A DNA stretch of 64,000 nt, from positions 124,001-188,000 of the forward strand of contig QJJF01000004.1 in assembly GCA_003202005.1 (NCBI GenBank). Reading direction: 5' to 3'. Position 1 is the first letter of the stretch. Each line of letters opens with the position of its first letter. Of the stretch, positions 1 to 8,376 are shown one piece after another. The notes beneath the pieces were generated by a model. The model made no database searches, was not told the DNA's origin, and saw only the letters and a program-made list of their open reading frames with translations. The DNA is from Williamsia faeni. Its GTDB lineage: Bacteria; Actinomycetota; Actinomycetes; Mycobacteriales; Mycobacteriaceae. A program made the translations under genes and the position numbers.

Positions 1-97
1 TCTGCGAGGCCGATGGGTGTCGCCGATTTCGTCGGCGCCGATTCTGGAGGCGCAAGCAAGCCCGTTGATCAGCGTGTCTTCCGACTGGTGCGCCGAA

Positions 98-715
98 TCA
101 GATGGCTCCCAGTTCCCGGGCCCGCGCAATCGCCGAGGTCCGGGAATTGACACCCAGCTTCGCGTAGATGTGGACCAGGTGCGTTTTGACGGTTGTTTCG
201 CTGAGATACAGCGCCTTACCGATGGCCCGGTTCGACATCCCCGCCTCGACGAGCCCGAGGACTTCGATTTCCCGGGGACTGAGCGACGACTCGGGTTTGC
301 GAACCCGCGTCATGAGTTTGGATGCCACGGCGGGCGACAGGACGCTCTGGCCGACGGCAGCGGTCCGGACCGCGGCGAGTAGCTCGGCCGGTGGAGTGTC
401 TTTGAGGAGATAGCCGCAGGCGCCGGCCTCGATGGCATTGAGGATGTCGCTGTCGGTGTCATAGTTGGTCACCACCAACACATTTGGCGCGTTCGGAAGC
501 TCGCGGAGGGTTGCCGTGGCTTCGACTCCCGAGGTGCCGGAACCGAATCTCAAATCCATCAACACCAGATCCACGTCAGTGGTGGTGCAGTAGGCGATCG
601 CGGCCTCTGCGGTCGCCACCTCGCCCACCACGTCGATGTCGTCGCCCTCTTCGAGGATCGCGCGCAGACCCGCCCGCACGATCGCGTGATCGTCGGCCAA
701 CAGCAAGCGGATCAT
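98..715 (-). CDS. NarL/LuxR-family response regulator
   Basis: Cytoplasmic DNA-binding response regulator of 205 residues, a normal length for the NarL/FixJ family. The N-terminal receiver opens with MIRLLLADDH (acidic pocket Asp8-Asp9). The likely phospho-acceptor is the Asp in DLVLMDLRFG, and the conserved Lys lies in YLLKDTPP. A C-terminal LuxR helix-turn-helix follows (LSPREIEVLGLVEAGMSN, then TVKTHLVHIYAKL). The start codon lies inside the 3' end of the upstream kinase gene, a 4-nt overlap, so the two are cotranscribed and almost certainly cognate. The divergent ABC exporter on the other strand is the obvious candidate target, but that is inference from position only. Confidence 0.93.
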   Translation of the reverse strand: MIRLLLADDHAIVRAGLRAILEEGDDIDVVGEVATAEAAIAYCTTTDVDLVLMDLRFGSGTSGVEATATLRELPNAPNVLVVTNYDTDSDILNAIEAGACGYLLKDTPPAELLAAVRTAAVGQSVLSPAVASKLMTRVRKPESSLSPREIEVLGLVEAGMSNRAIGKALYLSETTVKTHLVHIYAKLGVNSRTSAIARARELGAI

Positions 716-1899
716 CGTGGGGTCTCCACTGCGGCGATCGGAAACGAGACCGCCAGTGCGGTGTGTCCGGGCTCGGCCTCCAGATCGAGTGAACCGTGAA
801 GCTGTTCCACTCGTCGTCGTATTGCATTGAGACCGAACGATTCGGACGGGTCCTGGTCGAGTATTCGCACATCGAATCCGATCCCGTCGTCGACGACGTC
901 GAGTGACACCACGTCGTCACTGTAAGTCAGCGTCACCTGGACCCTCGCCGCCTGCGCGTGCTGGACCACGTTTGCCATCGCGCTCTGCGTGATCCGCACC
1001 ATCGCCGCCTCGATCGGCATCGGCAACTGCACTGCCTCGCCCTCGACCAAGGTGTGCACGTCGAGGGTCTCCGACTGCGCCCGGGCGCAGATCCGACGCA
1101 CTGCCGACCCCAATGTCTGCCCCTCCAACGCCGCCGGAGTGAGTTCGGCGATGAGCTGACGGGTCTCGGCGAGACTGTCGGCCGCGACGTCGCGGGCCAT
1201 CCGGATCTTTTGGATCGCGGGGTGCTGCGGGTCGGCCCGTTCGGCGGCATGGAGCAGCAACTGGATGCTGCTCAGCCCCTGCGCGACGGTGTCGTGGATG
1301 TCCTGGGCCAGCCGCTCACGCTCGGCGAGTATGCCGGAGGCACGTTCCTGGGCGGCGAGAACTTCCCGGGTGGCGACGAGTTCGTCGATCAGTCGTTGAC
1401 GTTCTCTGGCCTCCCGATACAGCGTCCGGTAGCCCACGCCGATGACAACGGCGACGCAGGCCCCGATCACCGGACCGACCACCCCGGCAACCGACCAGCC
1501 CCGATGCACCCCGGTACTGACGATCGCGAGAGCAGTCGCCGCGGCGACCGCGAGTAGGTTCCACCGAGGGGGCAAGACCCGCAGGTACACAAAGAACAGT
1601 CCGAACGCGATGTAGGCGGCATCGGGTGTCAGCACGATCAGGACCAGCCACAACAGCGTCAGGGTGGCGATCCACACTCCTCGTCCCCGTCGCCCCAACC
1701 GGACCACGACACCGACGAGATACGCACCCAGGAACCCGAGCGTGAGAACGACCACCGCCATCTGATGCGGTTCATCGAGGAGCAGGGCTCGCAAAAGAAC
1801 CACCATGCTCAGCGCGACGATCAGCACATGCAGCGCGTTCTGCAGGCCGGCGAACACAGGGGTCAGGGACGAGTCGCGCACGTCTTCGAGCGTAAACAA
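712..1899 (-). CDS. Sensor histidine kinase (HisKA_3 type)
   Basis: Membrane sensor kinase of 395 residues, partner of the downstream LuxR-type regulator. The N-terminal ~165 residues form about five to six hydrophobic helices with no large extracellular domain, so the signal is probably sensed in or at the membrane. A short coiled segment (REARERQRLIDELVATREV) leads to the dimerisation/phosphotransfer helix with the motif ERLAQDIHDTVAQGLSSIQ, where the His is the phospho-site. The C-terminal HATPase_c domain shows an N-box-like SAMANVVQHAQA and the G1 box DDGIGFD. The start is TTG at 1899: an AGGAG ribosome-binding site lies 6 nt upstream. The ligand cannot be inferred from sequence. Confidence 0.92.
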   Translation of the reverse strand: MFTLEDVRDSSLTPVFAGLQNALHVLIVALSMVVLLRALLLDEPHQMAVVVLTLGFLGAYLVGVVVRLGRRGRGVWIATLTLLWLVLIVLTPDAAYIAFGLFFVYLRVLPPRWNLLAVAAATALAIVSTGVHRGWSVAGVVGPVIGACVAVVIGVGYRTLYREARERQRLIDELVATREVLAAQERASGILAERERLAQDIHDTVAQGLSSIQLLLHAAERADPQHPAIQKIRMARDVAADSLAETRQLIAELTPAALEGQTLGSAVRRICARAQSETLDVHTLVEGEAVQLPMPIEAAMVRITQSAMANVVQHAQAARVQVTLTYSDDVVSLDVVDDGIGFDVRILDQDPSESFGLNAIRRRVEQLHGSLDLEAEPGHTALAVSFPIAAVETPR

Positions 1900-2050
1900 C
1901 CATCACTCCTGCGCATCCATCAAAAGAAGTAGTCGCGCATCCATCGTTCGACCTGCACGGACCGGCGCTTCCGTGCGATGGCGGCATCGCCCACCACCGC
2001 GACGATGAACTCGAGGCCGCGACAACGTGGTGTCGATGAAAGGAATGCTG

Positions 2051-3088
2051 GTGTTCGTCGCTCTCCGGGATCTGCGCGCTGCGCGTGGCAGGTTCGCGCT
2101 CATCACCCTCGTCGTACTGATGGTGGCCGTGCTCACCAGTTTTCTCAGCGGCCTGACCGCTGGGCTGCGCCACCAGAACGTATCGGCCATCGAATCGATC
2201 ACCGCTCACACTGTGGTCTTCTCCGGAGAGGATCCGTCCTTCGACGATTCCAGCGTGTCCATCGAGCAGATTGCCACCTGGACACGGGCCGGCGGTGAGG
2301 TCGACCCGATCGGGATCACTCGCGCCAAGGCAATGTCTGACGGCGGATCGACGGCAGCGGTGGCAGTGATCGGGGCCGACAACGGCGTCGGGGACCGGGT
2401 GCCGGCCATGCCAAATACCGTGGTGCTCAGCGAACCCGCAGCATCCGACCTCGACGCCGGAGTCGGGGACACCGTCACCGTTGGCGGCAAACAATTAGTC
2501 GTCGGCGCGATCCGCGGCGACGACTGGTTCAGCCACAGCCCCGTGGTCTGGATCGGTTTCACCGACTGGCAGGCGTTGAACCAGACCACCGGCGCCACTG
2601 TTCTCGCGGTGTCGGGGATCTCGAACGTGGATGCGGTCGACAGGGCCGCCGGTACGACGTCGACGACTGTGGCGGACTCGATGGAAGCGATCGGTTCGTA
2701 CAAATCCGAGAACATGTCCCTGACGTTGATGACCGTGATGCTGTTTGCGATCTCAGCTCTGGTGATCGGTGCTTTCTTCACGGTCTGGACCATTCAGCGG
2801 ACCCCGGACATCGCTGTTCTCAAAGCCCTTGGGGCCAGCACCGGATCGCTCGTTCGCGATGCGTTGGGCCAGGCGTTGATAGTCCTCGTCGTGGGTGTCG
2901 GTGCCGGACTGGCCATCACCGTGGGCGCCGGACAGGTCATGGGCGACGCGGTCCCCTTTGTCGTCGACGCGTCCACCACCATCGTGCCGGCGGCCGCACT
3001 CATCGGATTAGGGCTGCTCGGCGCCGGTTTCGCGCTCCGCTTCGTGTCCACCACCGATCCACTCACTGCCCTGGGGAGTACCCGATGA
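2051..3088 (+). CDS. FtsX-like ABC transporter permease
   Basis: Integral membrane permease of an ABC exporter, about 345 residues. One N-terminal membrane helix (FALITLVVLMVAVLTSFLSG) is followed by a ~190-residue extracytoplasmic MacB-like domain and three C-terminal helices of the FtsX domain (from about LTLMTVMLFAISALVIGAFF). It resembles the small Rv2563-type permeases of mycobacteria. GTG at 2051 is preferred because AAAGGA lies 6 nt upstream and the resulting start, MFVALRDLR, is typical of the family; in-frame ATGs at 2036 and 2045 are alternatives. The stop overlaps the start of the ATPase gene by 4 nt, so the two form one transporter. The substrate is unknown. Confidence 0.88.
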   Translation: MFVALRDLRAARGRFALITLVVLMVAVLTSFLSGLTAGLRHQNVSAIESITAHTVVFSGEDPSFDDSSVSIEQIATWTRAGGEVDPIGITRAKAMSDGGSTAAVAVIGADNGVGDRVPAMPNTVVLSEPAASDLDAGVGDTVTVGGKQLVVGAIRGDDWFSHSPVVWIGFTDWQALNQTTGATVLAVSGISNVDAVDRAAGTTSTTVADSMEAIGSYKSENMSLTLMTVMLFAISALVIGAFFTVWTIQRTPDIAVLKALGASTGSLVRDALGQALIVLVVGVGAGLAITVGAGQVMGDAVPFVVDASTTIVPAAALIGLGLLGAGFALRFVSTTDPLTALGSTR

Positions 3089-3822
3089 ACATCGCGCTCG
3101 ACATCCAGCACGTCACACTCACCTTCGCGGACGGACAAGCCCGCCGCGTCACCGCCCTCGATGACGTGTCACTGCGTCTGGGCCGCGGCGAGATTGCCGC
3201 GATCACCGGCCCCTCGGGGTCGGGAAAATCAAGTCTTCTGGCGGTGGCCTCGACACTCATCCGCCCCGACAACGGTCATGTCTACCTGTGGACCGGCGAA
3301 GGCCGGACCGATATCACCGGGCTGTCGGGTCGTGATGCTGCGGCGGTGCGTAGAGGCGAGATCGGATTCGTGTTCCAGCAGTCGAACCTGGTGTCGTCGC
3401 TGACGGCACTGGAACAGCTCGAGGTGACTGCGCATCTGGGACAGTCCCTGGTGGTGCCGCGTCGTCGCCGGCGGCAGACGCGGGATCGTGCGATGGAATT
3501 GCTGGATGCGGTCGGGCTGATCGACCAGCGGGACCAGAAGCCCGGACAGCTCTCCGGTGGCCAGCGTCAACGCGTCAATCTGGCCCGGGCCCTGATGAAC
3601 GATCCCGGGCTGCTGGTGGTGGACGAACCCACCAGTGCCCTCGATCAGGAACGGGGCGCCGCCATCATCGATCTGATCGTGGGTGTGGTCCGGGACCATC
3701 AAGCGGCGACCCTGCTGGTCACTCACGATCGAACCCACTTCGCGAAGATGGATTCGGTCTATCAGGTGACCGACGGTGTTCTGACCGATGCGCCTGGTGG
3801 GGCGCTTCTCAAGCGCCGTTGA
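3085..3822 (+). CDS. ABC transporter ATP-binding protein
   Basis: Nucleotide-binding subunit of 245 residues for the adjacent FtsX-type permease. Walker A is GPSGSGKSS, the Q-loop is VFQQSN, the signature is LSGGQRQRVNLARAL, Walker B is LLVVDEPTSALD, and the switch His is in LVTHD. It belongs to the MacB/LolD-like class that powers extracytoplasmic conformational work or lipid/peptide export. The unusually basic insertion PRRRRRQTRDR lies before the signature helix. Its 3' end overlaps the convergent IclR gene by 14 nt. The divergent two-component system may regulate it (inference). Confidence 0.93.
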   Translation: MNIALDIQHVTLTFADGQARRVTALDDVSLRLGRGEIAAITGPSGSGKSSLLAVASTLIRPDNGHVYLWTGEGRTDITGLSGRDAAAVRRGEIGFVFQQSNLVSSLTALEQLEVTAHLGQSLVVPRRRRRQTRDRAMELLDAVGLIDQRDQKPGQLSGGQRQRVNLARALMNDPGLLVVDEPTSALDQERGAAIIDLIVGVVRDHQAATLLVTHDRTHFAKMDSVYQVTDGVLTDAPGGALLKRR

Positions 3823-4705
3823 ACCCGTGACGGATGTGGGCTTCCCCGACGCGATCAGCAGCTGCGACGACGGCCTTTCCGATCTGCTGCAGTTCGTCGG
3901 CCGGCATCTCGCGATTGGGGACGGCAACAATGGACGCGACCACTGCGCCGGTGTCGTCGAAGATGGGGGCGCCGATGGTGACGACGGCAACCCGGCCGAC
4001 GATTTCTTCTGACAGATAGTCGATCGTTGTCAGTTCCGTGAGGAGACCGTCGACGCGTGAGCGCAATGAGTCCGACACCGGGGAATCCCGCAGGGAGGCA
4101 AGGGTCTCGACCATGTGCGCATGGTCCGGGGTCATTCGTTCGACCGCGTAGCCGCGTTCGCGGATGGAATCGAGAACGTCGCGGAGCCGGCTCCGGGCCC
4201 CGGCGGGTGCGGCATCAACCCACCGCGTGATCGCGTTCTCCGGTGACCAGGCCACGAACTCCCGGCAGACGGTGGGGCGAAGTGGGATGCGCCGGCCAGG
4301 TTTGATCCACGCGAGCTCGGGCGTGCCGACAACATCGGTCACCGTGATCGATTCGCCGGTGCGCTCGGCCAGGAAAGCCGGCATGTCCAGAGTGTCTGCC
4401 ATGTCCTGCAACGCCGAGGCCGCCAGCCGCCGCAGGGGGAAACCGCGTTCGGCCCGCTGAACGAGCCCGACGAATCCGGCGCTGATGCTGAAGTTTCCGT
4501 CGTGGCGGGTCACCCAGCCATCGCGCGTGAGTTGCGCCAGCACGGCGTGGGCGGTGGCCCGCGACGACCCGGTGCGCCGGACGATCTCCGCGAGCGACAG
4601 TGGGGTTTCGATGCTGGACGCCAGCAGTTCGATCGTCCGCACCACCCGCTGTGTCGGTGGCGAGGGTTGACCGGCCCCGTTGCCGTCATCTACCGTCGAT
4701 GTCAT
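3809..4705 (-). CDS. IclR-family transcriptional regulator
   Basis: Regulator of 298 residues. An N-terminal winged helix-turn-helix (about residues 20-85, with TPLSLAEIVRRTGSSRATAHAVL) is followed by an IclR effector-binding GAF-like domain (to about 280; conserved C-terminal stretch TIGAPIFDDTGAVVASI). IclR proteins are usually dimers that bind palindromes and sense small metabolites. It is divergent from cysD-cysNC-cysQ, and a 16-bp perfect palindrome lies in the 90-bp gap. Control of sulfate activation and of itself is therefore likely, though unproven. The ATG at 4705 is only 15 nt from the palindrome, which fits autorepression. Confidence 0.9.
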   Translation of the reverse strand: MTSTVDDGNGAGQPSPPTQRVVRTIELLASSIETPLSLAEIVRRTGSSRATAHAVLAQLTRDGWVTRHDGNFSISAGFVGLVQRAERGFPLRRLAASALQDMADTLDMPAFLAERTGESITVTDVVGTPELAWIKPGRRIPLRPTVCREFVAWSPENAITRWVDAAPAGARSRLRDVLDSIRERGYAVERMTPDHAHMVETLASLRDSPVSDSLRSRVDGLLTELTTIDYLSEEIVGRVAVVTIGAPIFDDTGAVVASIVAVPNREMPADELQQIGKAVVAAADRVGEAHIRHGFNGA

Positions 4706-4706
4706 A

Positions 4707-4736
4707 TTGTCGAACGTTAGTGTCGAATATTCGACA
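4707..4736. promoter_or_regulatory. Candidate IclR operator between iclR and cysD
   Basis: A perfect 16-bp palindrome, TGTCGAATATTCGACA, occupies 4721-4736. A third half-site, TGTCGAA, lies at 4708-4714 in direct orientation 13 bp upstream. The array sits between the divergent starts of the IclR regulator (4705) and cysD (4796). Position and symmetry suggest the operator of this IclR protein; no binding data are available. Confidence 0.6.
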
Positions 4737-4795
4737 AGTCAACACCGCGGGTCTGGCCCGTGGGGAATCGAACACCAGGGCGGAAGGTCATCACG

Positions 4796-5710
4796 GTGTT
4801 GAACACGAGGTACGAGCTCACACATCTCGCCGCACTCGAAGCGGAGTCGGTGCACATCTTTCGGGAGGTCGCCGCTACTGCGCAGCGCCCGGTGTTGTTG
4901 TTCTCCGCGGGCAAGGACTCGGTGGTGATGTTCCATCTCGCCCGCAAGGCCTTCTGGCCGGCGCCCGTTCCGTTCCCGCTGATGCACATCGATACCGGCC
5001 ACAATTTCGAAGAAGTGATCGACTACCGGGATCGGGTTGTCTCCGAAACCGGTGTCCGGCTGATTGTTTCAAGGGTTCAGGATGACATCGACGCCGGCCG
5101 GGTGGTCGAACAGACGGGGCCGGGGGCCAGTCGCAACCGGTTGCAGACCGCGGCGTTGCTGCGCGCGATCAGGGAGAATTCCTTTGACACGGTCTTCGGT
5201 GGCGCGCGTCGCGACGAAGAGAAGGCCCGCGCCAAGGAACGGGTGTTCAGCTTCCGGGATGAGTTCGGTGCCTGGGATCCGCGGGCACAGCGCCCAGAAC
5301 TATGGAATCTCTACAACGGACGCCATCACAAAGGTGAGCACATCCGGATCTTCCCCCTGAGCAACTGGACCGAGCTCGACATCTGGCAGTACATCGCGGC
5401 CGAGGAGATCGCTCTGCCGAGCATCTACTATTCGCATCGTCGCGAGGTGGTCGCCCGGGACGGAATGCTTTTGGCGAGAACACAATTCCTGGAGTTGGGG
5501 CCTGGGGAGAAGACATACACCGAGCAGGTGCGATTTCGGACAGTGGGGGATGCGACCTGCACCGGCTGTGTTCTCAGCGATGCAGTCACGGTCCACCAGG
5601 TGATCGACGAGGTCGCCGCGACCCGGCTCACCGAACGCGGGGCAACCCGGGCCGACGACCGGATCTCTGAATCCGGAATGGAAGACCGCAAAAAGGAGGG
5701 GTACTTCTGA
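4796..5710 (+). CDS. cysD: Sulfate adenylyltransferase subunit 2 (CysD)
   Basis: ATP sulfurylase small subunit, which with CysN makes adenosine-5'-phosphosulfate (APS) from sulfate and ATP in the cytoplasm. It belongs to the PAPS-reductase/N-type PP-loop family; the PP-loop is LLFSAGKDSVVM, and the family motifs FDTVFGGARRDEEKARAKER and FPLSNWTELDIWQYI are present. I chose GTG at 4796 (304 residues) over the in-frame GTG at 4760 because GGAAGG lies 8 nt upstream of 4796 and the product then starts MLNTRYELTHL, as in relatives. The stop overlaps the ATG of cysNC (TGATG), indicating translational coupling. Confidence 0.95.
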   Translation: MLNTRYELTHLAALEAESVHIFREVAATAQRPVLLFSAGKDSVVMFHLARKAFWPAPVPFPLMHIDTGHNFEEVIDYRDRVVSETGVRLIVSRVQDDIDAGRVVEQTGPGASRNRLQTAALLRAIRENSFDTVFGGARRDEEKARAKERVFSFRDEFGAWDPRAQRPELWNLYNGRHHKGEHIRIFPLSNWTELDIWQYIAAEEIALPSIYYSHRREVVARDGMLLARTQFLELGPGEKTYTEQVRFRTVGDATCTGCVLSDAVTVHQVIDEVAATRLTERGATRADDRISESGMEDRKKEGYF

Positions 5711-7593
5711 TGACTGTTGACCACGGAAGTCTCGCGGCCAGCACGGTGATCGGCGGTCGAAAGGCGTTGTTGCGCTTGGCTACCGCCGGCAGCGTTGATG
5801 ACGGAAAGTCGACGCTCATCGGACGGTTGCTCTACGACTCCAAGAGCATCTTCACCGATCAGATGGAGTCCATCGAACGGACCAGCGCCGCGCGTGGAGA
5901 TGAATACGCGAACCTCGCTCTGCTGACCGACGGGCTGCGTGCCGAGCGGGAACAGGGCATCACGATCGATGTCGCGTACCGCTATTTCTCCACTCCCAAA
6001 AGGAAATTCATCATCGCCGATACCCCGGGGCACGTGCAGTACACCCGGAACATGGTGACCGGTGCATCCACGGCGGATGTGGCGCTGATCCTCGTCGACG
6101 CCCGAAAGGGTGTTCTCGAACAAACGCGGCGCCACGCATTTTTGTCGTCGTTGCTCGGCGTCTCGCACGTGGTGCTCTGCGTGAACAAGATGGATCTCGT
6201 CGAGTGGTCGGAGGGCCGGTTCAACGAGATCCGTGAGGAGTTCGCCTTGTTCGCCGCGAAACTTGACGTCAGGGATCTGAGCTTCATCCCGGTCTCGGCG
6301 CTCCTCGGCGATAACGTGGTGGACGCGTCTTCGAATACTCCTTGGTACCAAGGAGGTTCGCTGTTGGCACATCTGGAGGACGTCCACGTCACATCGGACC
6401 ACAACCTCATCGACGCGCGCCTGCCCGTCCAATATGTGATCCGGCCGCAGCTCGCCGACGGTTCGGACCATCGCAGCTATGCCGGCACGATTGCCAGCGG
6501 CACGTTCAAACCCGGCGACGAGGTCGTGGTGCTGCCCGGTGGGTTCAGCACCACGGTGTCGGAGATCTGGGGTCCGGGTGGAGCGAAGGTCGACGAGGCG
6601 TTTGCTTCGATGGCGGTGACCGTCTCACTGACCGACGAGATCGACATCAGCCGAGGCGAGATGCTGGCCCGCCCGGGCAACCGGCCGCACGTCGGCCGCG
6701 ACATCGACGCGATGGTGTGCTGGTTCTCCGAGGACACCACACTGAAACCCGGTAACCGGTACACATTGCAGAGCTCCACGCGGGAGTCGAAGGCCGTCAT
6801 CGAAGACCTCACGTATCGCCTCGATGTGAACACCCTGCACCGGGACGGGAGTTCGCAAGAGTTGCAGCTCAACGAAATAGGCCGGGTGACGGTGCGCACC
6901 GCGCAGCCGATGATGTTCGACGCCTATCGTCAGCATCGGGACACCGGTAGTTTCATTCTGGTGGATGAGGCGACGAACAAGACCGTCGGCGCCGGGATGA
7001 TCAACGGCCCGGTGAGCCGTGACTCCCACGTGGTCTGGCACAGCTCGTCGGTGACCAGGGAGCAGCGGTCTCACCAGGGTGCGACGATCTGGCTGACCGG
7101 CCTGTCAGGTGCGGGCAAGTCGTCCATCGCAGTGGAATTGGAGCGGTCGATGGTCGCCGAGGGGCGCCCGGCCTACCTGATGGACGGCGACAATCTGCGC
7201 CATGGTCTCAACTCCGACCTCGGTTTCGGCGACGACGATCGCCGCGAGAACATTCGCCGGACCGCAGAAGTGGCTGCAATGTTCGCCGACTCGGGCGCGG
7301 TCGCCATCGTGTCGCTGATCAGCCCCTTCGCGGCGGAGCGCCAAAGGGCGAAAGAGATCCACGAGCAGCGCGGAATCCCATTTTACGAAGTGTTCATCGA
7401 TACGCCGCTCGACCTCTGCGAAGAGCGCGACCCCAAGGGGCTGTACGCCAAGGCGCGCCGGGGAGAGGTCACGCACTTCACCGGGATCAGCTCGCCGTAC
7501 GAGCGGCCGGCCGATCCGGACGTGGTCATCACGCCCACGGACGGTGCGCCAAGGGATGTCGCCGAGTCGATTCGCCGTAACCTGGGCGTGTGA
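5710..7593 (+). CDS. cysNC: Bifunctional sulfate adenylyltransferase subunit 1/APS kinase (CysNC)
   Basis: Fusion of 627 residues. The N-terminal ~430 residues are the CysN GTPase of ATP sulfurylase: G1 loop GSVDDGKST, G3 DTPGH, G4 NKMD, then two beta-barrel domains. The C-terminal ~190 residues are APS kinase (CysC), with Walker A GLSGAGKSS and the FIDTPLDLCEERDPKGLY segment. The product is therefore PAPS rather than APS, matching the actinomycete CysNC arrangement. It overlaps cysD by 1 nt and cysQ by 4 nt, so cysD-cysNC-cysQ is one transcriptional and translational unit. No truncation or missing motif is visible. Confidence 0.96.
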   Translation: MTVDHGSLAASTVIGGRKALLRLATAGSVDDGKSTLIGRLLYDSKSIFTDQMESIERTSAARGDEYANLALLTDGLRAEREQGITIDVAYRYFSTPKRKFIIADTPGHVQYTRNMVTGASTADVALILVDARKGVLEQTRRHAFLSSLLGVSHVVLCVNKMDLVEWSEGRFNEIREEFALFAAKLDVRDLSFIPVSALLGDNVVDASSNTPWYQGGSLLAHLEDVHVTSDHNLIDARLPVQYVIRPQLADGSDHRSYAGTIASGTFKPGDEVVVLPGGFSTTVSEIWGPGGAKVDEAFASMAVTVSLTDEIDISRGEMLARPGNRPHVGRDIDAMVCWFSEDTTLKPGNRYTLQSSTRESKAVIEDLTYRLDVNTLHRDGSSQELQLNEIGRVTVRTAQPMMFDAYRQHRDTGSFILVDEATNKTVGAGMINGPVSRDSHVVWHSSSVTREQRSHQGATIWLTGLSGAGKSSIAVELERSMVAEGRPAYLMDGDNLRHGLNSDLGFGDDDRRENIRRTAEVAAMFADSGAVAIVSLISPFAAERQRAKEIHEQRGIPFYEVFIDTPLDLCEERDPKGLYAKARRGEVTHFTGISSPYERPADPDVVITPTDGAPRDVAESIRRNLGV

Positions 7594-8372
7594 CTGTTGA
7601 CTCGAACGACCTCAAGTTGGCCGGCCGGTTGGCCACAGCCGCCGGTGAGTTGCTGCTCGACCTGCGGGCCACCTCCGGATTGACCGGCAAAGAGCTCGGC
7701 AATGCCGGCGATTTCCGGGCGAATGAGTTCTTGCTCAAAGAGTTGGCGCGTTTGTGTCCCGACGATGCCGTGCTGTCCGAGGAATCGTCCGACGATTTCG
7801 TCCGGCTCGAGGCCGACCGGGTGTGGATCGTCGACCCGGTCGACGGCACCCGGGAATACGGCACCGAAGGCCACACCGACTGGGCGGTGCATGTCGCCCT
7901 CTGGGAACGTGACGGCCAGACCGGGGTCGGGGCGTTGTCGGTGGGCGCAGTGGCGTTGCCCGCGCTCGGCGTGACGTACACCAACGACGGTGCGCCCATC
8001 GAACCTGCCGATGGTCTGGCTGCGACTCCGCGGGGAGATCGACCCAGGGTGGTGATCAGCGGTACTCGTCCGCCGGCGTTCTCGGAGGCCGTGGCTGCCG
8101 CTGTCGGCGGTGAATTGTTGTCGATGGGTTCGGCCGGTGCCAAAGCGATGGCGGTGGTCCGGGGTGAAGCCGATGCGTACGTCCACGCCGGCGGTCAGTA
8201 CGAGTGGGATTCGGCGGCGCCGGTGGCCGTCGCGAAGTCGCAGGGCCTGTGGTGCAGCAGAGCCGACGGGCTGACCTTGGAATACAACCGGCGCGACGTC
8301 TTTCTTCCGGACCTCATCGTTTGCCGGCCGGAACTGGCCGAGACGATCCTCGAGGTCACGCGCCAGGCCTGA
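7590..8372 (+). CDS. cysQ: 3'(2'),5'-bisphosphate nucleotidase (CysQ)
   Basis: Inositol-monophosphatase-fold phosphatase of 260 residues that hydrolyses PAP (and PAPS) to AMP (or APS), preventing build-up of the by-product of PAPS use. The metal-binding motif is WIVDPVDGTREY and the upstream Glu pair is LSEESSDDF; the C-terminal DSAAP motif appears as YEWDSAAPVAVA. The GTG start overlaps the cysNC stop (GTGA). Its place at the end of the sulfate-activation operon matches the function. The convergent AAA+ ATPase gene begins only 4 nt beyond its stop. Confidence 0.94.
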   Translation: MTVDSNDLKLAGRLATAAGELLLDLRATSGLTGKELGNAGDFRANEFLLKELARLCPDDAVLSEESSDDFVRLEADRVWIVDPVDGTREYGTEGHTDWAVHVALWERDGQTGVGALSVGAVALPALGVTYTNDGAPIEPADGLAATPRGDRPRVVISGTRPPAFSEAVAAAVGGELLSMGSAGAKAMAVVRGEADAYVHAGGQYEWDSAAPVAVAKSQGLWCSRADGLTLEYNRRDVFLPDLIVCRPELAETILEVTRQA

Positions 8373-8376
8373 ACGC

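Noticed and set aside
4760-4795. Earlier GTG start of cysD
   Set aside because: It lacks a ribosome-binding site, whereas GTG 4796 has GGAAGG at good spacing and gives the family N-terminus.
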